Shown in pieces: positions 26,612 to 35,801 of a stretch of 64,000 bases of DNA (position 1 is its first letter; every line of letters starts with the position of its first letter). The notes under the pieces were generated by a model. It did not search any database. It was not told where the DNA came from and saw nothing but the letters and a program-made list of their open reading frames with translations. The stretch is from Ga0077555 sp050187415. GTDB taxonomy: Bacteria; Pseudomonadota; Alphaproteobacteria; Rhizobiales; Hyphomicrobiaceae. A program made the translations under genes and the position numbers. The stretch spans positions 22,886 through 86,885 of the forward strand of contig JBFWXN010000015.1 in assembly GCA_050187415.1 (NCBI GenBank). The letters run 5' to 3'.

Positions 26612-28416
26612 CAATCGAGCGCCTCCGCGTAGCCATGCTGGTGGAAGAGGCATGTGGTTGGACGATCCGAGCGCCGCCTGGCCGTTGCCTCTTCGTCGAC
26701 GCCACGCTGGTCCGGCGTCATGACGACACCGTAGTCGCGCTCGGCACTTTCGCGGCTGACGAAACCGCAGGCCACATCCTCGCGGACGCGTTCGGGCTCA
26801 CGATCGTAGGGGTGGCCGAAGCCGCCGCCGCCGCCGGTTTCGATACGAATGCGATCGCCGCGGCGCACGATGTTTCCATCGCTGAGAGGTTTCAGGACGC
26901 GCTCGTCAGGCCCGCCCGGATTGACGATGCATCGGCCGCTGCGTGCCGCCATGCCACCAGCCACGCCCCAGGGCGGGTTCTCGACGCTGTCGATGCGCAT
27001 CGAGATCATGGCCTCGTCGGCCAGCACCTCGACCTCTCGAACGAGGCCGCATCCGCCGCGCCATCGACCGGGTCCGCCCGTGTCGCGGTTGATCGCATAG
27101 GCGAGCACCCGGATCGGAAACACGCTGTCGAGAAACTCCGACGGGAAGTTTTCCTGCGCGACGAGATAGACCGCATCGTTGCCGTCCGCCGTCGGCCGCG
27201 CGCCATATCCGACCGCCAATCCGTCGGACAGCAGGAACAGCCGGCCCTTGTCGTCCAGTCCGCGCAGATACCAGATCACGTAGGCGCTGTGCGCGGCCAT
27301 TGCGTTACCCCCGGTCGCCACGTTGAGCAACCCGAGGCACGCGGCCATGTTGCGCATCATGGTGATGCCGCGCATGCCCAGGGGGGCCGGAAATCGCGGC
27401 TTGAGGATCGAGCCCTCGCGCAGCTTGACCTCGTCGAAGGCACGCTCGGCGCCGGCGTTGAGCATCACCTTGCCGCCGCCGAGGAGATAGGCGCCGAACA
27501 CCATCGCCGGCACGGCCGGGCTCATCAGGAAGTTGACGGGGCCTCGCACCTGGTCGTCGCTGCCGGTCGCGTCGAGCGTGATGCGGTCTTCGCAGACCGC
27601 CATGCGGTAGTGCAATCGGATCGGGCCGCTGCCGTGCCCGTCTCCATCGACGCGTTCGGTGAACGTGTATTCGCCGTCCGGCACGAGCTGGCGCAAGCGC
27701 GACCGGGTCTCGCGCTCGGTTTCGGCGATGAGTTGCCGGAAGGCATCGCACGCGCGCTCCCGGCCGAACCGGGTGAACAGATCCTGCATGCGCTGCTCGC
27801 CGAGCCGGATCGCCGCCATCGACGCCCGCATATCGCCGCGGACCATGTCGGGAAAGCGCGAATTGCGCACGAACACGCGCTGCAGCGCGTCGTCGACGAC
27901 GCCGCCCCGCGCGAGACGCACGGGCGGGATGATGATGCCCTCCTGCCAGATGTCGATGCAGTCCGGAGAGAGCGAGCCGGGGCGCATGCCGCCGATGTCG
28001 TTGAAGTGCGCCCACGATTGCGCAAAGCCCGAAAGCTTGCCTTCCGCGAACACGGGCGCGAGCAGGACCTGGTCGGGAGAATGCGACACGGCACCGTTGG
28101 AGGCATAGCAGTCGTTGAACCAGTAGATGTCTCCCGGCTGCATCGTCGACAGGGGATAGTGCTCGCTGACCGGTGTCACCACGTCGCCGAAGATCGGCAG
28201 GCTGGAGCCGGCGATGAGCTGGCCCTTCGCATCGAATAGCGCCGCGTAGAAGTCCTTCTTCTCGCGGATGAACGGCGACATCGCGGTGCGCTCGATCAGC
28301 GCTTCCATTTCGCTCTGGATGGCTCTGAGTGCGCCCCGGATGATCTCGACGGCGACCGGATCGCAGGTTTCGCCGCGCGGATTGCAATCGTCCGCCGGCG
28401 TCATTGCCATCGACAT
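26611..28416 (-). CDS. hyuB: Hydantoinase/oxoprolinase B subunit (HyuB family)
   Basis: A 601-residue HyuB subunit. Family features: DPVAVEIIRGALRAIQSEME, ALIERTAMSPFIREKKDFYA, LFDAKGQLIAGSSLPIFGD, PGDIYWFNDCYASNGAVSHSPD, AHFNDIGGMRPGS, TGGNAMAAHSAYVIWYLRG and the C-terminal GGGGGFGHPYDREPERVREDV. The ATG at 28416 is preceded by AAAAGGAAGG; a frame extending to 28500 would add 28 residues without similarity. It is the first gene of a two-gene operon that faces a peptide-type ABC transporter across a 194-base divergent promoter region, so the transporter may import the substrate. Confidence 0.93.
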   Translation of the reverse strand: MSMAMTPADDCNPRGETCDPVAVEIIRGALRAIQSEMEALIERTAMSPFIREKKDFYAALFDAKGQLIAGSSLPIFGDVVTPVSEHYPLSTMQPGDIYWFNDCYASNGAVSHSPDQVLLAPVFAEGKLSGFAQSWAHFNDIGGMRPGSLSPDCIDIWQEGIIIPPVRLARGGVVDDALQRVFVRNSRFPDMVRGDMRASMAAIRLGEQRMQDLFTRFGRERACDAFRQLIAETERETRSRLRQLVPDGEYTFTERVDGDGHGSGPIRLHYRMAVCEDRITLDATGSDDQVRGPVNFLMSPAVPAMVFGAYLLGGGKVMLNAGAERAFDEVKLREGSILKPRFPAPLGMRGITMMRNMAACLGLLNVATGGNAMAAHSAYVIWYLRGLDDKGRLFLLSDGLAVGYGARPTADGNDAVYLVAQENFPSEFLDSVFPIRVLAYAINRDTGGPGRWRGGCGLVREVEVLADEAMISMRIDSVENPPWGVAGGMAARSGRCIVNPGGPDERVLKPLSDGNIVRRGDRIRIETGGGGGFGHPYDREPERVREDVACGFVSRESAERDYGVVMTPDQRGVDEEATARRRSDRPTTCLFHQHGYAEALD

Positions 28417-28610
28417 GGTGAAGTCCTTCCTTTTCGAGACCCGAGGGTGGCAAAGCCTCGGCCTGTTCGCAACGTGGCCGGATGCCCTCGTCTTGGTCAC
28501 CTATGCCCACGATTGAGGCAAAGCTTGCCGCGCTCGGCCGGGCAAGGCCCTTGAGACCATGCCGGGTGCATGCGAGCATGGGACAAAAGCGGCCGCAACG
28601 GAGGGTACAA
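28417..28610. promoter_or_regulatory. Divergent promoter region between hyuBA and the ABC transporter operon
   Basis: This 194-base gap separates two divergent operons and should hold both promoters. I see no clear -35/-10 pair or inverted repeat. Upstream extensions of both flanking frames enter the gap but show no conserved protein sequence. Confidence 0.35.
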
Positions 28611-30209
28611 ATGCTAGCACGCGCGATCGGAAGGCACAGTCGGTGGTGGCGGATGGCGGCGATGGCGGCGATCGGCGTGATGGGCGCCGGCGCCTTCGCC
28701 GTGAGCGGCGTAACGACCGCGGCAGCAGAAACCAAATTCGTGTTCGCCAACGAGAGCGATTACGACACGGTCGACCCGCATGTCGCATTCGATGTTGGCC
28801 GCGTCGCCGTTCGCCTCAACATCTACGACGGTTTGATGCGCTGGCAGAAGAACCCGGCTGTGCTCGAGCCGTGGCTTGCCGAGAGCTACGAGACCTCGAA
28901 GGATGGCCTCACGTACACCTTCAAGATGCGCAAAGGCGTGAAGTTCCACGATGGGACCGAGGTGAAGGCCTCCGACGTCGTCTATTCGCTCGAGCGGATA
29001 CTGGCCCTCGGCAAGGGCGCATCGTCGTTGCTCAAGTCGATGATCGACCCCGGCGCCGCCAAGGCGATCGACGACTACACCGTGGAATTCAAGCTCAAGA
29101 AGCCGTCCGCAATATTCCTCGCCGTTGTTCCGGAAATTCACGTGGTCAACACCGCCCTCGTGAAAAAGAACGCCTCGGGCGACGACTGGGGCGCGGCGTG
29201 GCTGTCCAAAAACGACGCGGGCTCCGGCGCCTATATGCTTGATCAGTTCGATCCGGCGATCGGATTTGTCGCCAAGCGTTTCGCCGGTCATTTCAAGGGC
29301 TGGGGACCGAAGTACATCGACCATATCGAATTTCGCGGCGTCAAGGATACTAATACGCGCGTCCTCGGCCTGCTGAAGGGCGACTTCAACGGCATCGGCG
29401 GCTATCTGCAAACGGATCAGATCAAGAAGATCGAGGCGTCGGGAACGGCAAAAGTTCTCGATGCCGAATCGATGCGCGTGATGATGATGCAGTTCAACGT
29501 CACACGGTCGCCGCTCGACGACGTGCATGTGCGCCGTGCCCTCAACATGGCCTTCGATTACGACGGCTTCAACAAGCAGATCCTCGGGGGGCTCGTCGAA
29601 CGCAATCCGACGCCTCTGCCGAATACGATGTGGGGTAATCCGAAGGACGTGAAAGGCTACGCCTACGACGTCGAAGGTGCCAAGGCCGAGCTGGCAAAAG
29701 CGAAAGCCAAGGTCGATCGCCCGCTCGAGATCCACTTCCTGACCGGCTTTGCACAAAGCGAGCAGGCGGCGCAACTCTTCCAGAACGGCCTGCAAAAGAT
29801 CGGCCTGCAATCGAAGGTGATCGGCACGCCATGGCCGACCATCGTCGAACGGTTCCGCAAGGCGGAAACGACGCCGGACATCTCCATCTACTGGATCTCC
29901 ACCTATTATGCCGATCCGCATAACTGGGTGGGCGAGATGTTCTCGTCGGCGAATGCCGGCACGTTCAAGAACGCGCATCATTACAAGAACCCGAAGGTCG
30001 ACGAGCTCCTGGCCAAGGCCGTGCAGAGCATCGACCAGGCGGAGCGGGCAAAATTCTACGAGGAGGTTGTACGTATCGTCGTCGCCGACGCGCCGGGCGC
30101 CTGGATCTACAATACCAAGTGGTACGGTCCCTACTCCAAGAACCTGCAGGGCATCGTCTTCTGCCCGATCGGCAATGCGCAGGAAATGCGGACCGCCTAC
30201 TACGAGTGA
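28611..30209 (+). CDS. ABC transporter substrate-binding protein (SBP family 5, peptide/opine/nickel type)
   Basis: A 532-residue exported solute-binding protein. Residues 1-40 form a signal peptide (basic RHSRWWR, then a hydrophobic stretch to TTAAAETK). The mature part starts KFVFANESDYDTVDPHVAFD and has the SBP-5 signature around AVLEPWLAESYETSKDGLTYTF and MRKGVKFHDGTEVKASDVVYSLERIL, then MMMQFNVTRSPLDDVHVRRALNMAFDYD. The family delivers peptides, opines, oligosaccharides or amino-acid derivatives to DppBC-like permeases. The ATG at 28611 follows GGAGGGTACAA. It is the first gene of the transporter operon; ligand unknown, though the adjacent hydantoinase suggests a cyclic amide or derivative. 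Confidence 0.93.
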   Translation: MLARAIGRHSRWWRMAAMAAIGVMGAGAFAVSGVTTAAAETKFVFANESDYDTVDPHVAFDVGRVAVRLNIYDGLMRWQKNPAVLEPWLAESYETSKDGLTYTFKMRKGVKFHDGTEVKASDVVYSLERILALGKGASSLLKSMIDPGAAKAIDDYTVEFKLKKPSAIFLAVVPEIHVVNTALVKKNASGDDWGAAWLSKNDAGSGAYMLDQFDPAIGFVAKRFAGHFKGWGPKYIDHIEFRGVKDTNTRVLGLLKGDFNGIGGYLQTDQIKKIEASGTAKVLDAESMRVMMMQFNVTRSPLDDVHVRRALNMAFDYDGFNKQILGGLVERNPTPLPNTMWGNPKDVKGYAYDVEGAKAELAKAKAKVDRPLEIHFLTGFAQSEQAAQLFQNGLQKIGLQSKVIGTPWPTIVERFRKAETTPDISIYWISTYYADPHNWVGEMFSSANAGTFKNAHHYKNPKVDELLAKAVQSIDQAERAKFYEEVVRIVVADAPGAWIYNTKWYGPYSKNLQGIVFCPIGNAQEMRTAYYE

Positions 30210-30229
30210 CGCGTCCTCTCCTCAACGAT

Positions 30230-30256
30230 CCCTCCTCTGGCCGCGCCAGGGGAGGG
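30230..30256 (+). terminator. Intercistronic hairpin between binding protein and permease genes
   Basis: CCCTCCTCTGGC (30230-30241) pairs with GCCAGGGGAGGG (30245-30256), with one G-T wobble and a 3-base loop. No T-run follows, so it is not a simple terminator; hairpins at this place usually stabilise the upstream mRNA and keep binding protein in excess of permease. Confidence 0.7.
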
Positions 30257-30268
30257 GAATGGCCCTGA

Positions 30269-31276
30269 ATGCGCATTCTTGCCATCATCGCAAAGCGACT
30301 TCTTTGGTTCATCCCGACGGCCATCGGCCTGGTCGCGGTTGTGTTCTTCATCTCGCGGGTCATCCCGGCCGATCCGGCGGCCCTGCTGGCGGGTGAGACA
30401 GCGAGCCGCGAGGCCATCGACGCGCTGCGCACCAAGTTGGGCCTGGATCGGTCGCTGTTCGTGCAACTGCTCGACTATTATGGCCAACTCCTGCGCGGCG
30501 ACCTCGGCGTCAGCCTGTTCACCACGCGCCCCGTATCGTCGGATCTGCTGGCTCGGCTGCCCGCCACCATCGAGCTCACCTTGGCATCCATGCTGATTGC
30601 CGTCGTGCTCGGAATACCGCTGGGTGTCGTCTCCGCCACCCATCGCAATTCGCTGCTCGACCACGTCCTGCGCATCGTAACGGTGGGGGGCTTGGCGCTG
30701 GCCAGCTTCTGGCTGGCGCTCGCGCTTCAACTCGTTTTTGCGATGGACCTTGGCTGGTTGCCGCTGCAGGGCCGCATCTCGGGATTTCCGCCGAAGCCGA
30801 TTACGGGGTTCATGACGATCGATGCCCTCGTCTCCGGACGCATGGATCAGTTCGCCAGTGCTCTGCGCCATCTCGCGTTGCCCGCGATAACGCTAGCCAT
30901 TCCGGCCCTCGCGACGGTCGTGCGATTTACCCGCGCCGGCGTGCTCGATACGTTGGGCAAGCCATTCGTCGATTATCAGCAGGCAATCGGCATCCCGCGT
31001 CCGCTGATCATCTGGCGGTACGTCCTGCGCAATGCGCTGACTTCGACCGTCACCCAGATCGGCCTGCTGTTCGGCATCCTTCTCGCCGGTGCCGTCGTGG
31101 TCGAGACGGTGTTCCAGTGGCCAGGCATCGGCACCTACGCCTTCGAGGCGATCCTCCAGTCCGACTATGCGGCCGTAATGGGCTTCACCGTTTACGCCGG
31201 CGGAATCTTCATGGTCGCCAATCTTCTCGTCGATGTGGTGCACGCCATGATCGATCCGCGCGGAGACCGGGCATGA
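30269..31276 (+). CDS. ABC transporter permease (DppB type)
   Basis: A 335-residue inner-membrane permease with six predicted helices, starting KRLLWFIPTAIGLVAVVFFISR as DppB/OppB proteins do. The region LDRSLFVQLLDYYGQLLRGDLGVSL and the EAA loop near residue 230-250 (DYQQAIGIPRPLIIWRYVLRNAL), which contacts the ATPases, are typical. The loop carries Q-A-I-G instead of the common RAKG-type wording. It follows the intercistronic hairpin with the site GGGGAGGGGAATGG before the ATG, and ends in an ATGA overlap with the next permease. Confidence 0.93.
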   Translation: MRILAIIAKRLLWFIPTAIGLVAVVFFISRVIPADPAALLAGETASREAIDALRTKLGLDRSLFVQLLDYYGQLLRGDLGVSLFTTRPVSSDLLARLPATIELTLASMLIAVVLGIPLGVVSATHRNSLLDHVLRIVTVGGLALASFWLALALQLVFAMDLGWLPLQGRISGFPPKPITGFMTIDALVSGRMDQFASALRHLALPAITLAIPALATVVRFTRAGVLDTLGKPFVDYQQAIGIPRPLIIWRYVLRNALTSTVTQIGLLFGILLAGAVVVETVFQWPGIGTYAFEAILQSDYAAVMGFTVYAGGIFMVANLLVDVVHAMIDPRGDRA

Positions 31277-32130
31277 GCGGTTTCGTGCAGGCCATGCGGC
31301 AGCTCGCCAAGGACCGTTCGGCGCTGTTCGGCTTCTGTCTCGTCATGCTGGTGGTGCTGGCTGCGATCTTCGCTCCCATCATCTCGACGCATCCCGAAGC
31401 GGTGTGGGACATGAACCCGGTGAACCGCCTCAAGGCACCGGGCGGCGAATGGCTGTTCGGGACCGACCGGATGGGCGCCGATATCTACAGCCGGGTCGTC
31501 TTCGGCGCGCGCATCACGCTGGTCATCGCCGTGGTCGCGGTCGGCGCGTCGTTGTTGATCGGAGTGCCCATCGGACTATGGGCCGGATGGAACGAGTTTT
31601 GGCTCGGCGAAGTCCTGATGCGCGTATCCGACATCTTCCTCGCCGTGCCGCAGATCGTGCTGGCGATTGCGATCGCGCAGACGCTGGGTCCGTCGATCCA
31701 GAACGTGATCCTGGCGCTCTCCATCACGTATTGGCCGTGGTTTGCCCGCCTCGTCTATGCCGAAGTGCGCGCCATCAAGCGCGAGACCTTCATCGAAGCT
31801 GCCATCGCGCTGGGCGTGCCGCAGTGGCGCATCGTGCTGCAACATGTGCTGCCCAACGTCGCCTCTCCCATTATCGTGCGCACCTCGATCGGGATGGGGT
31901 TCACCATTCTGACGGCCGCATCGCTTGGCTTCCTGGGCCTCGGCGCGCCACCTCCGGCGCCGGAGTGGGGACGGATGATCTCGGAGTCTCGCGAGTTTCT
32001 TCCCGAGGCCTGGTGGTATGCGCTGGCGCCGGGCGTTGCGATTTTCATCGTGGTCATGGGCTTCAATCTTCTGGGCGATGGACTGCGCGATGTCCTCGAC
32101 CCGCGCTTGCGGCGCTCCCATGACCGCTGA
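31273..32130 (+). CDS. ABC transporter permease (DppC type)
   Basis: A 285-residue second permease that should pair with the preceding one. It begins with a cytoplasmic segment and a first helix (FGFCLVMLVVLAAIFAPII), then the DppC hallmark GEWLFGTDRMGADIYSRVVFGARI. Its EAA loop is FIEAAIALGVPQWRIVLQHVLPN, followed by SLGFLGLGAPPPAPEWGRMI, and the C-terminus is FNLLGDGLRDVLDPRLRR, as usual in the family. The start was set at the ATGA overlap with the upstream gene, although the frame itself is open further upstream. Confidence 0.94.
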   Translation: MSGFVQAMRQLAKDRSALFGFCLVMLVVLAAIFAPIISTHPEAVWDMNPVNRLKAPGGEWLFGTDRMGADIYSRVVFGARITLVIAVVAVGASLLIGVPIGLWAGWNEFWLGEVLMRVSDIFLAVPQIVLAIAIAQTLGPSIQNVILALSITYWPWFARLVYAEVRAIKRETFIEAAIALGVPQWRIVLQHVLPNVASPIIVRTSIGMGFTILTAASLGFLGLGAPPPAPEWGRMISESREFLPEAWWYALAPGVAIFIVVMGFNLLGDGLRDVLDPRLRRSHDR

Positions 32131-33154
32131 CCAACTGCTCGAGATCTCGGAGCTGAGGCTCGGCTACACCACCGGGCGGGGGCTGGCGCGCGTCCTCGAC
32201 GGCGTCAGCCTGTCGATCGGGCGGGGGCGTATCATGGGCCTCGTCGGCGAATCGGGCTGCGGCAAGACGACGCTCGCCCGTGCCACGCTCGGCATTCTGT
32301 CGCCGAACGCGCGCATCGAAAGCGGCAGGATCCGCTTCGATGGAAACGACATACTGGCAATGGACCCGACGCGCTTCCAGCGTGACATCAAGGGGCGCAG
32401 GATCACGTTCATTCCACAGGATCCCTACGGCGCCTTCAATCCGTTGTTTCGTGTCGGCGACCAGATCATGGAGCTGATGAAGTGGAAATCGCCGCGTCGC
32501 GATCCGGCCGAACTCGGTCTCGGCGCGCTCCTGACGCGCTATCCCCGCGCCCGCCGCAAGGCCGATCGCGAGCACGCGTTGCGCCGGCTCGAAGAGGTGC
32601 AGATCCCGGACCCTGAACGGGCCTTTGCCAAACTTCCAGGTGAATTCTCGGGTGGACAGCGCCAGCGCCTCATGATTGCCATGGCTTTGATGACGGAGCC
32701 GGACCTGATCATCGCAGACGAGCCGACCACGGCGCTCGATGTGACGATCCAGGCGCAAATCCTGAAGCTTCTCAAGGGTCTCGCGGCGACGCACGGTGTG
32801 TCCGTACTGCTGACGACGCATGACCTCGGCACGGCCTACGAGATTTGCGACGATATCACGGTCATGTATGCCGGCCAGGAGGTCGAAATGGCTCCGGTCG
32901 AGACGTTCTTCCGTCAGCCGCGACATCCCTATACGGTCCGTCTGCTCGAAAGCCTGCCGGCGCCAGGTCGCGAGATCCAGGAGATCGCGGGCGAAATTCC
33001 AAGCCTCCTCGCCCCGCCGACCGGATGCCGGTTCCATCCGCGCTGTACGCGTGCCGCGGCAGAATGCAGCGCGTCTCGTCCACCGGTCGCCGGAGCGCAG
33101 CATCAGGTGCGCTGCTATCATCCCGTTCCCTACGGCGCCGAGGTGCGGGGATGA
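32120..33154 (+). CDS. ABC transporter ATP-binding protein (DppD type)
   Basis: A 344-residue ATPase. Walker A is GESGCGKTTLA near residue 40, the Q-loop is IPQDPYGAFNPLF near 95, the signature is FSGGQRQRLMIAMAL near 177, Walker B is DLIIADEPTTALD near 200, and the switch histidine is in LLTTHDLG. The C-terminus has the oligopeptide-transporter extension with cysteines (CRFHPRCTRAAAEC...), which binds an iron-sulfur cluster in some homologues. It overlaps the permease gene by 11 bases and the next ATPase by ATGA. Confidence 0.95.
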   Translation: MTADQLLEISELRLGYTTGRGLARVLDGVSLSIGRGRIMGLVGESGCGKTTLARATLGILSPNARIESGRIRFDGNDILAMDPTRFQRDIKGRRITFIPQDPYGAFNPLFRVGDQIMELMKWKSPRRDPAELGLGALLTRYPRARRKADREHALRRLEEVQIPDPERAFAKLPGEFSGGQRQRLMIAMALMTEPDLIIADEPTTALDVTIQAQILKLLKGLAATHGVSVLLTTHDLGTAYEICDDITVMYAGQEVEMAPVETFFRQPRHPYTVRLLESLPAPGREIQEIAGEIPSLLAPPTGCRFHPRCTRAAAECSASRPPVAGAQHQVRCYHPVPYGAEVRG

Positions 33155-34140
33155 AGACTGTCGTCCCATTGCTCGGGGTGCACGACCTGCGCCGCCATTT
33201 TCCGGTGCGTAATGCGTTCGGACGCGTAACAGGCGCCATCCGGGCGCTCGACGACGTGACCGTGGACGTCCAAACCGGTGAGACGTTCGGCATCGTGGGC
33301 GAATCCGGCTGCGGCAAGACCACGCTCGGCAAGACGCTGGCCGGCATCCACGCACCGGACGCGGGCGGCATGACCTTCGAGGGCCAGGACATCACGCACC
33401 TGCGCGGTGCGGCTCGTGGCGCCGTGACGCAGCGCCTGCAATACATCCACCAGGATCCGGGCAATGCGCTCGACCCCCGCTGGAAGATCGGCCGTTCGCT
33501 CGACGAGCCGTTGGCGATCCACACCACGCTGACGCGCGCCGAACGCGAAGAGCGCGTGCGCGACATCCTGGCCGCGGTTGGCTTGCCGGCCGGGCATCTC
33601 GATCTTTACCCGCACGAGATCTCGGGCGGCCAGCAGCGCCGCGTCGGCCTCGCGCGTATCCTGACTCTGCAACCGCGCCTGGTCATTCTCGACGAGCCAA
33701 CGTCGGGCCTCGACGTGTCCGTTCAGGCCATGGTGCTGAAGCTGTTGCGCGAGCTTCAGGTCCGGTTCGAGCTCACCTACGTCTTCATCTCGCACGATCT
33801 CTCGGTGGTGCGCATCATGTGCGACCGCGTTGGCGTCATGTATCTCGGGCGGCTGGTCGAGGTCGCGCCCACCGAGGAGCTGTTCTCGTCGCCGAAGCAC
33901 CCCTATACGCGCTCGCTCCTGTCGGCGATCCCGCAGATCGGCGGCCGCCGCGTAACGGAGACGTTCGCGCTCGAAGGCGAGCCGCCCAATGCCGCCCAGT
34001 TGCCGCGCGGGTGTCGCTTTCGCCCGCGCTGCCCACTGGCGGCGGCGGTCTGCGCCGAGCGCGAGCCCGGCCTCGATCTCGTGGGCGAACGACATCGCGC
34101 TGCGTGCCATTTCGCGGGCGAAAAGGAGAGCACGGCGTGA
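33151..34140 (+). CDS. ABC transporter ATP-binding protein (DppF type)
   Basis: A 329-residue second ATPase of the transporter. Motifs: LLGVHDLRRHFPV at the N-terminus, Walker A GESGCGKTTLGK near residue 55, Q-loop YIHQDPGNALDPRW, signature ISGGQQRRVGLARIL, Walker B RLVILDEPTSGLDVS, and the FISHDLSVV switch. RGCRFRPRCPLAAAVC is the cysteine-containing C-terminal extension. ATGA overlap upstream and GTGA overlap downstream place it in one polycistronic unit from the binding protein to the dehydrogenase. Confidence 0.95.
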   Translation: MKTVVPLLGVHDLRRHFPVRNAFGRVTGAIRALDDVTVDVQTGETFGIVGESGCGKTTLGKTLAGIHAPDAGGMTFEGQDITHLRGAARGAVTQRLQYIHQDPGNALDPRWKIGRSLDEPLAIHTTLTRAEREERVRDILAAVGLPAGHLDLYPHEISGGQQRRVGLARILTLQPRLVILDEPTSGLDVSVQAMVLKLLRELQVRFELTYVFISHDLSVVRIMCDRVGVMYLGRLVEVAPTEELFSSPKHPYTRSLLSAIPQIGGRRVTETFALEGEPPNAAQLPRGCRFRPRCPLAAAVCAEREPGLDLVGERHRAACHFAGEKESTA

Positions 34141-34904
34141 CGCAGAAGGGACTTCCGAAGCGCGTTTGGATCACTGGCGGCGCCAGCGGGATTGGGCTTG
34201 CGACCGCGCTGAAGCTGGCGCGCACGGGCGTCGAGGTCGTCCTTCTCGACAAGGACGAGGCCGGGCTCACGGGTGCGCAGGACGCCGTGTCCGGCGAGGG
34301 CGGGCGGGTCCGGATCGTCCCCGTCGACCTCACGGATCCGGCGGCCCTCGCAGCGGCGGTCGAGGCGACCGGGGATGCGGAGGGATTGGTCAACTGCGCG
34401 GGTATCTATCCCGTTACGCCGAGCCTCGACATGAGCGTCGAGGAATGGGACCGAGTGCTGTCGCTCAACTTGCGGGCCCCGTTTCTGATGACGCGCAGTT
34501 TCGCGAAGAAGCTGATCGCCCGCAAGGAGGGAGGCGCCATCGTCAATATTTCCTCGACCGCCAGCGTTCTGGCGCGCCCCGGCATCGCGCACTATGGTGC
34601 GTCCAAGGCTGCGCTCAACCAGTTGACCCGGGTGCTCGCAGTCGAGTTGGCGCCCCATTCGATCCGGGTGAACGCCGTGCTCCCGGGCGTCATCGAGACC
34701 GAGACGGTGAAGTCGAGCCTGACGACACCCGAGAGCCTCGCCGAGATGGCCGCGAAGACGGCGCGCATTCCGATGGGCCGCCTGGGCACGCCTGACGAGA
34801 TCGCCGACCTCGTCGTGTTCCTGCTGTCCGATGCGGCCGCCTACTCGACCGGCGGGCTCTTCACGGCCGATGGCGGCTTCTCGCTCGGCATCGCGCGCTA
34901 TTGA
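34137..34904 (+). CDS. Short-chain dehydrogenase/reductase at the end of the ABC operon
   Basis: A 255-residue classical SDR with a Rossmann fold. The cofactor motif is TGGASGIGLATAL near residue 15, followed by a structural NCAG, and the catalytic site is ISSTASVLARPGIAHYGASKAALNQ (Ser, then Tyr-x3-Lys). The acidic residue in VVLLDKDEAG favours NAD over NADP. It starts with GTG at 34137 overlapping the dppF-like stop, after AAAAGGAGAG. Co-transcription with the transporter suggests that it oxidises or reduces the imported compound or its product; the exact substrate is unknown. Confidence 0.92.
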   Translation: MTQKGLPKRVWITGGASGIGLATALKLARTGVEVVLLDKDEAGLTGAQDAVSGEGGRVRIVPVDLTDPAALAAAVEATGDAEGLVNCAGIYPVTPSLDMSVEEWDRVLSLNLRAPFLMTRSFAKKLIARKEGGAIVNISSTASVLARPGIAHYGASKAALNQLTRVLAVELAPHSIRVNAVLPGVIETETVKSSLTTPESLAEMAAKTARIPMGRLGTPDEIADLVVFLLSDAAAYSTGGLFTADGGFSLGIARY

Positions 34905-34922
34905 CCGTCGGTATCGATGTCG

Positions 34923-35678
34923 TCACCGGTTGAACTGCATGCCGTCGATGATGATGTCCTGGCCTGTGACGTAGCACGGCTCCGATGTCGCGAGGAACGC
35001 GACGACCTGGGCCACGTCCTCTGGCGCGCCCGGCCGATGGAGGGCGATGCCGTCGACCAACTCGGCCTCCCGCTCGGCCATCAACGCTTTGGCGACGAGG
35101 TCCGTCTTGATCAGTCCGGGGCAGACGCAGTTGACGAGGATCTGCGGCCCGAGCTCTTTCGCGAGGGCGCGCGTCATGCCGATGATGCCGCCTTTGGATG
35201 CCGCGTAGGCGAATTTGCTCACGGCGGCGGTCACGCCGCCTGAATGCGCGTTGAGTGACGACAGCGATACGATGCGGCCGTGTCCGACGGCGAGCATGTG
35301 CGGCGCGGCAGCCTGGACCCAGTTGAAGCAGCTCTTCAGGTTGACGTCGATGGTGGCGTCCCACTCGTCCTCGGAAATCTCGAGGATGCCTTTGGGTTGC
35401 GAGCGGCCGGCGTTGTTGACGAGGACGTCGACACGGCCCCAGCCGGCGACGATGTCGGCAACGACCTCCTTGGCTCGCCCATGCGAGGCGACATCGGCGA
35501 CATAGGCGCGGCAGGCAGCGCCACCCGCCTCGATCTCGGCGCGCGTCCGCTCGAGTTCGGGTTCGAGCACATCGACGAGGGCGATCGCATGGCCGTGCGC
35601 GGCCAGCGCCCTCGCACACGCGCGGCCGATGCCGCGTGCGGCGCCGGTTACGATCGATACCTTGTCTTGCGTGCTCAT
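34923..35678 (-). CDS. Short-chain dehydrogenase/reductase, convergent copy
   Basis: A 251-residue classical SDR on the opposite strand from the preceding one. The cofactor site is VTGAARGIGRACARALAAHG near residue 10, then LVDVLEPE (acidic end of beta-2, NAD type), NNAGRSQPKG, the catalytic serine in SLSSLNAHSGG and Y-A-A-S-K in FAYAASKGGIIGMTR. It ends with YVTGQDIIIDGMQFNR, the standard C-terminal glycine-rich segment. The ATG at 35678 begins the conserved region; a frame reaching 35756 adds 26 unlikely residues. It is head-to-head with the CE4 hydrolase gene, a 123-base divergent spacing that suggests shared control. Confidence 0.92.
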   Translation of the reverse strand: MSTQDKVSIVTGAARGIGRACARALAAHGHAIALVDVLEPELERTRAEIEAGGAACRAYVADVASHGRAKEVVADIVAGWGRVDVLVNNAGRSQPKGILEISEDEWDATIDVNLKSCFNWVQAAAPHMLAVGHGRIVSLSSLNAHSGGVTAAVSKFAYAASKGGIIGMTRALAKELGPQILVNCVCPGLIKTDLVAKALMAEREAELVDGIALHRPGAPEDVAQVVAFLATSEPCYVTGQDIIIDGMQFNR

Positions 35679-35801
35679 GGGACGCTCATGCTTCTGGGGA
35701 GGACGCCTTGCTCTGTCGCCAAAGCCGACTGTGACGAGAGCCGGCGCCGCGTGCAATAGTGGCGCCTCGGATCAGTCTTCGCACTTTGACGGGAGGGTCT
35801 C

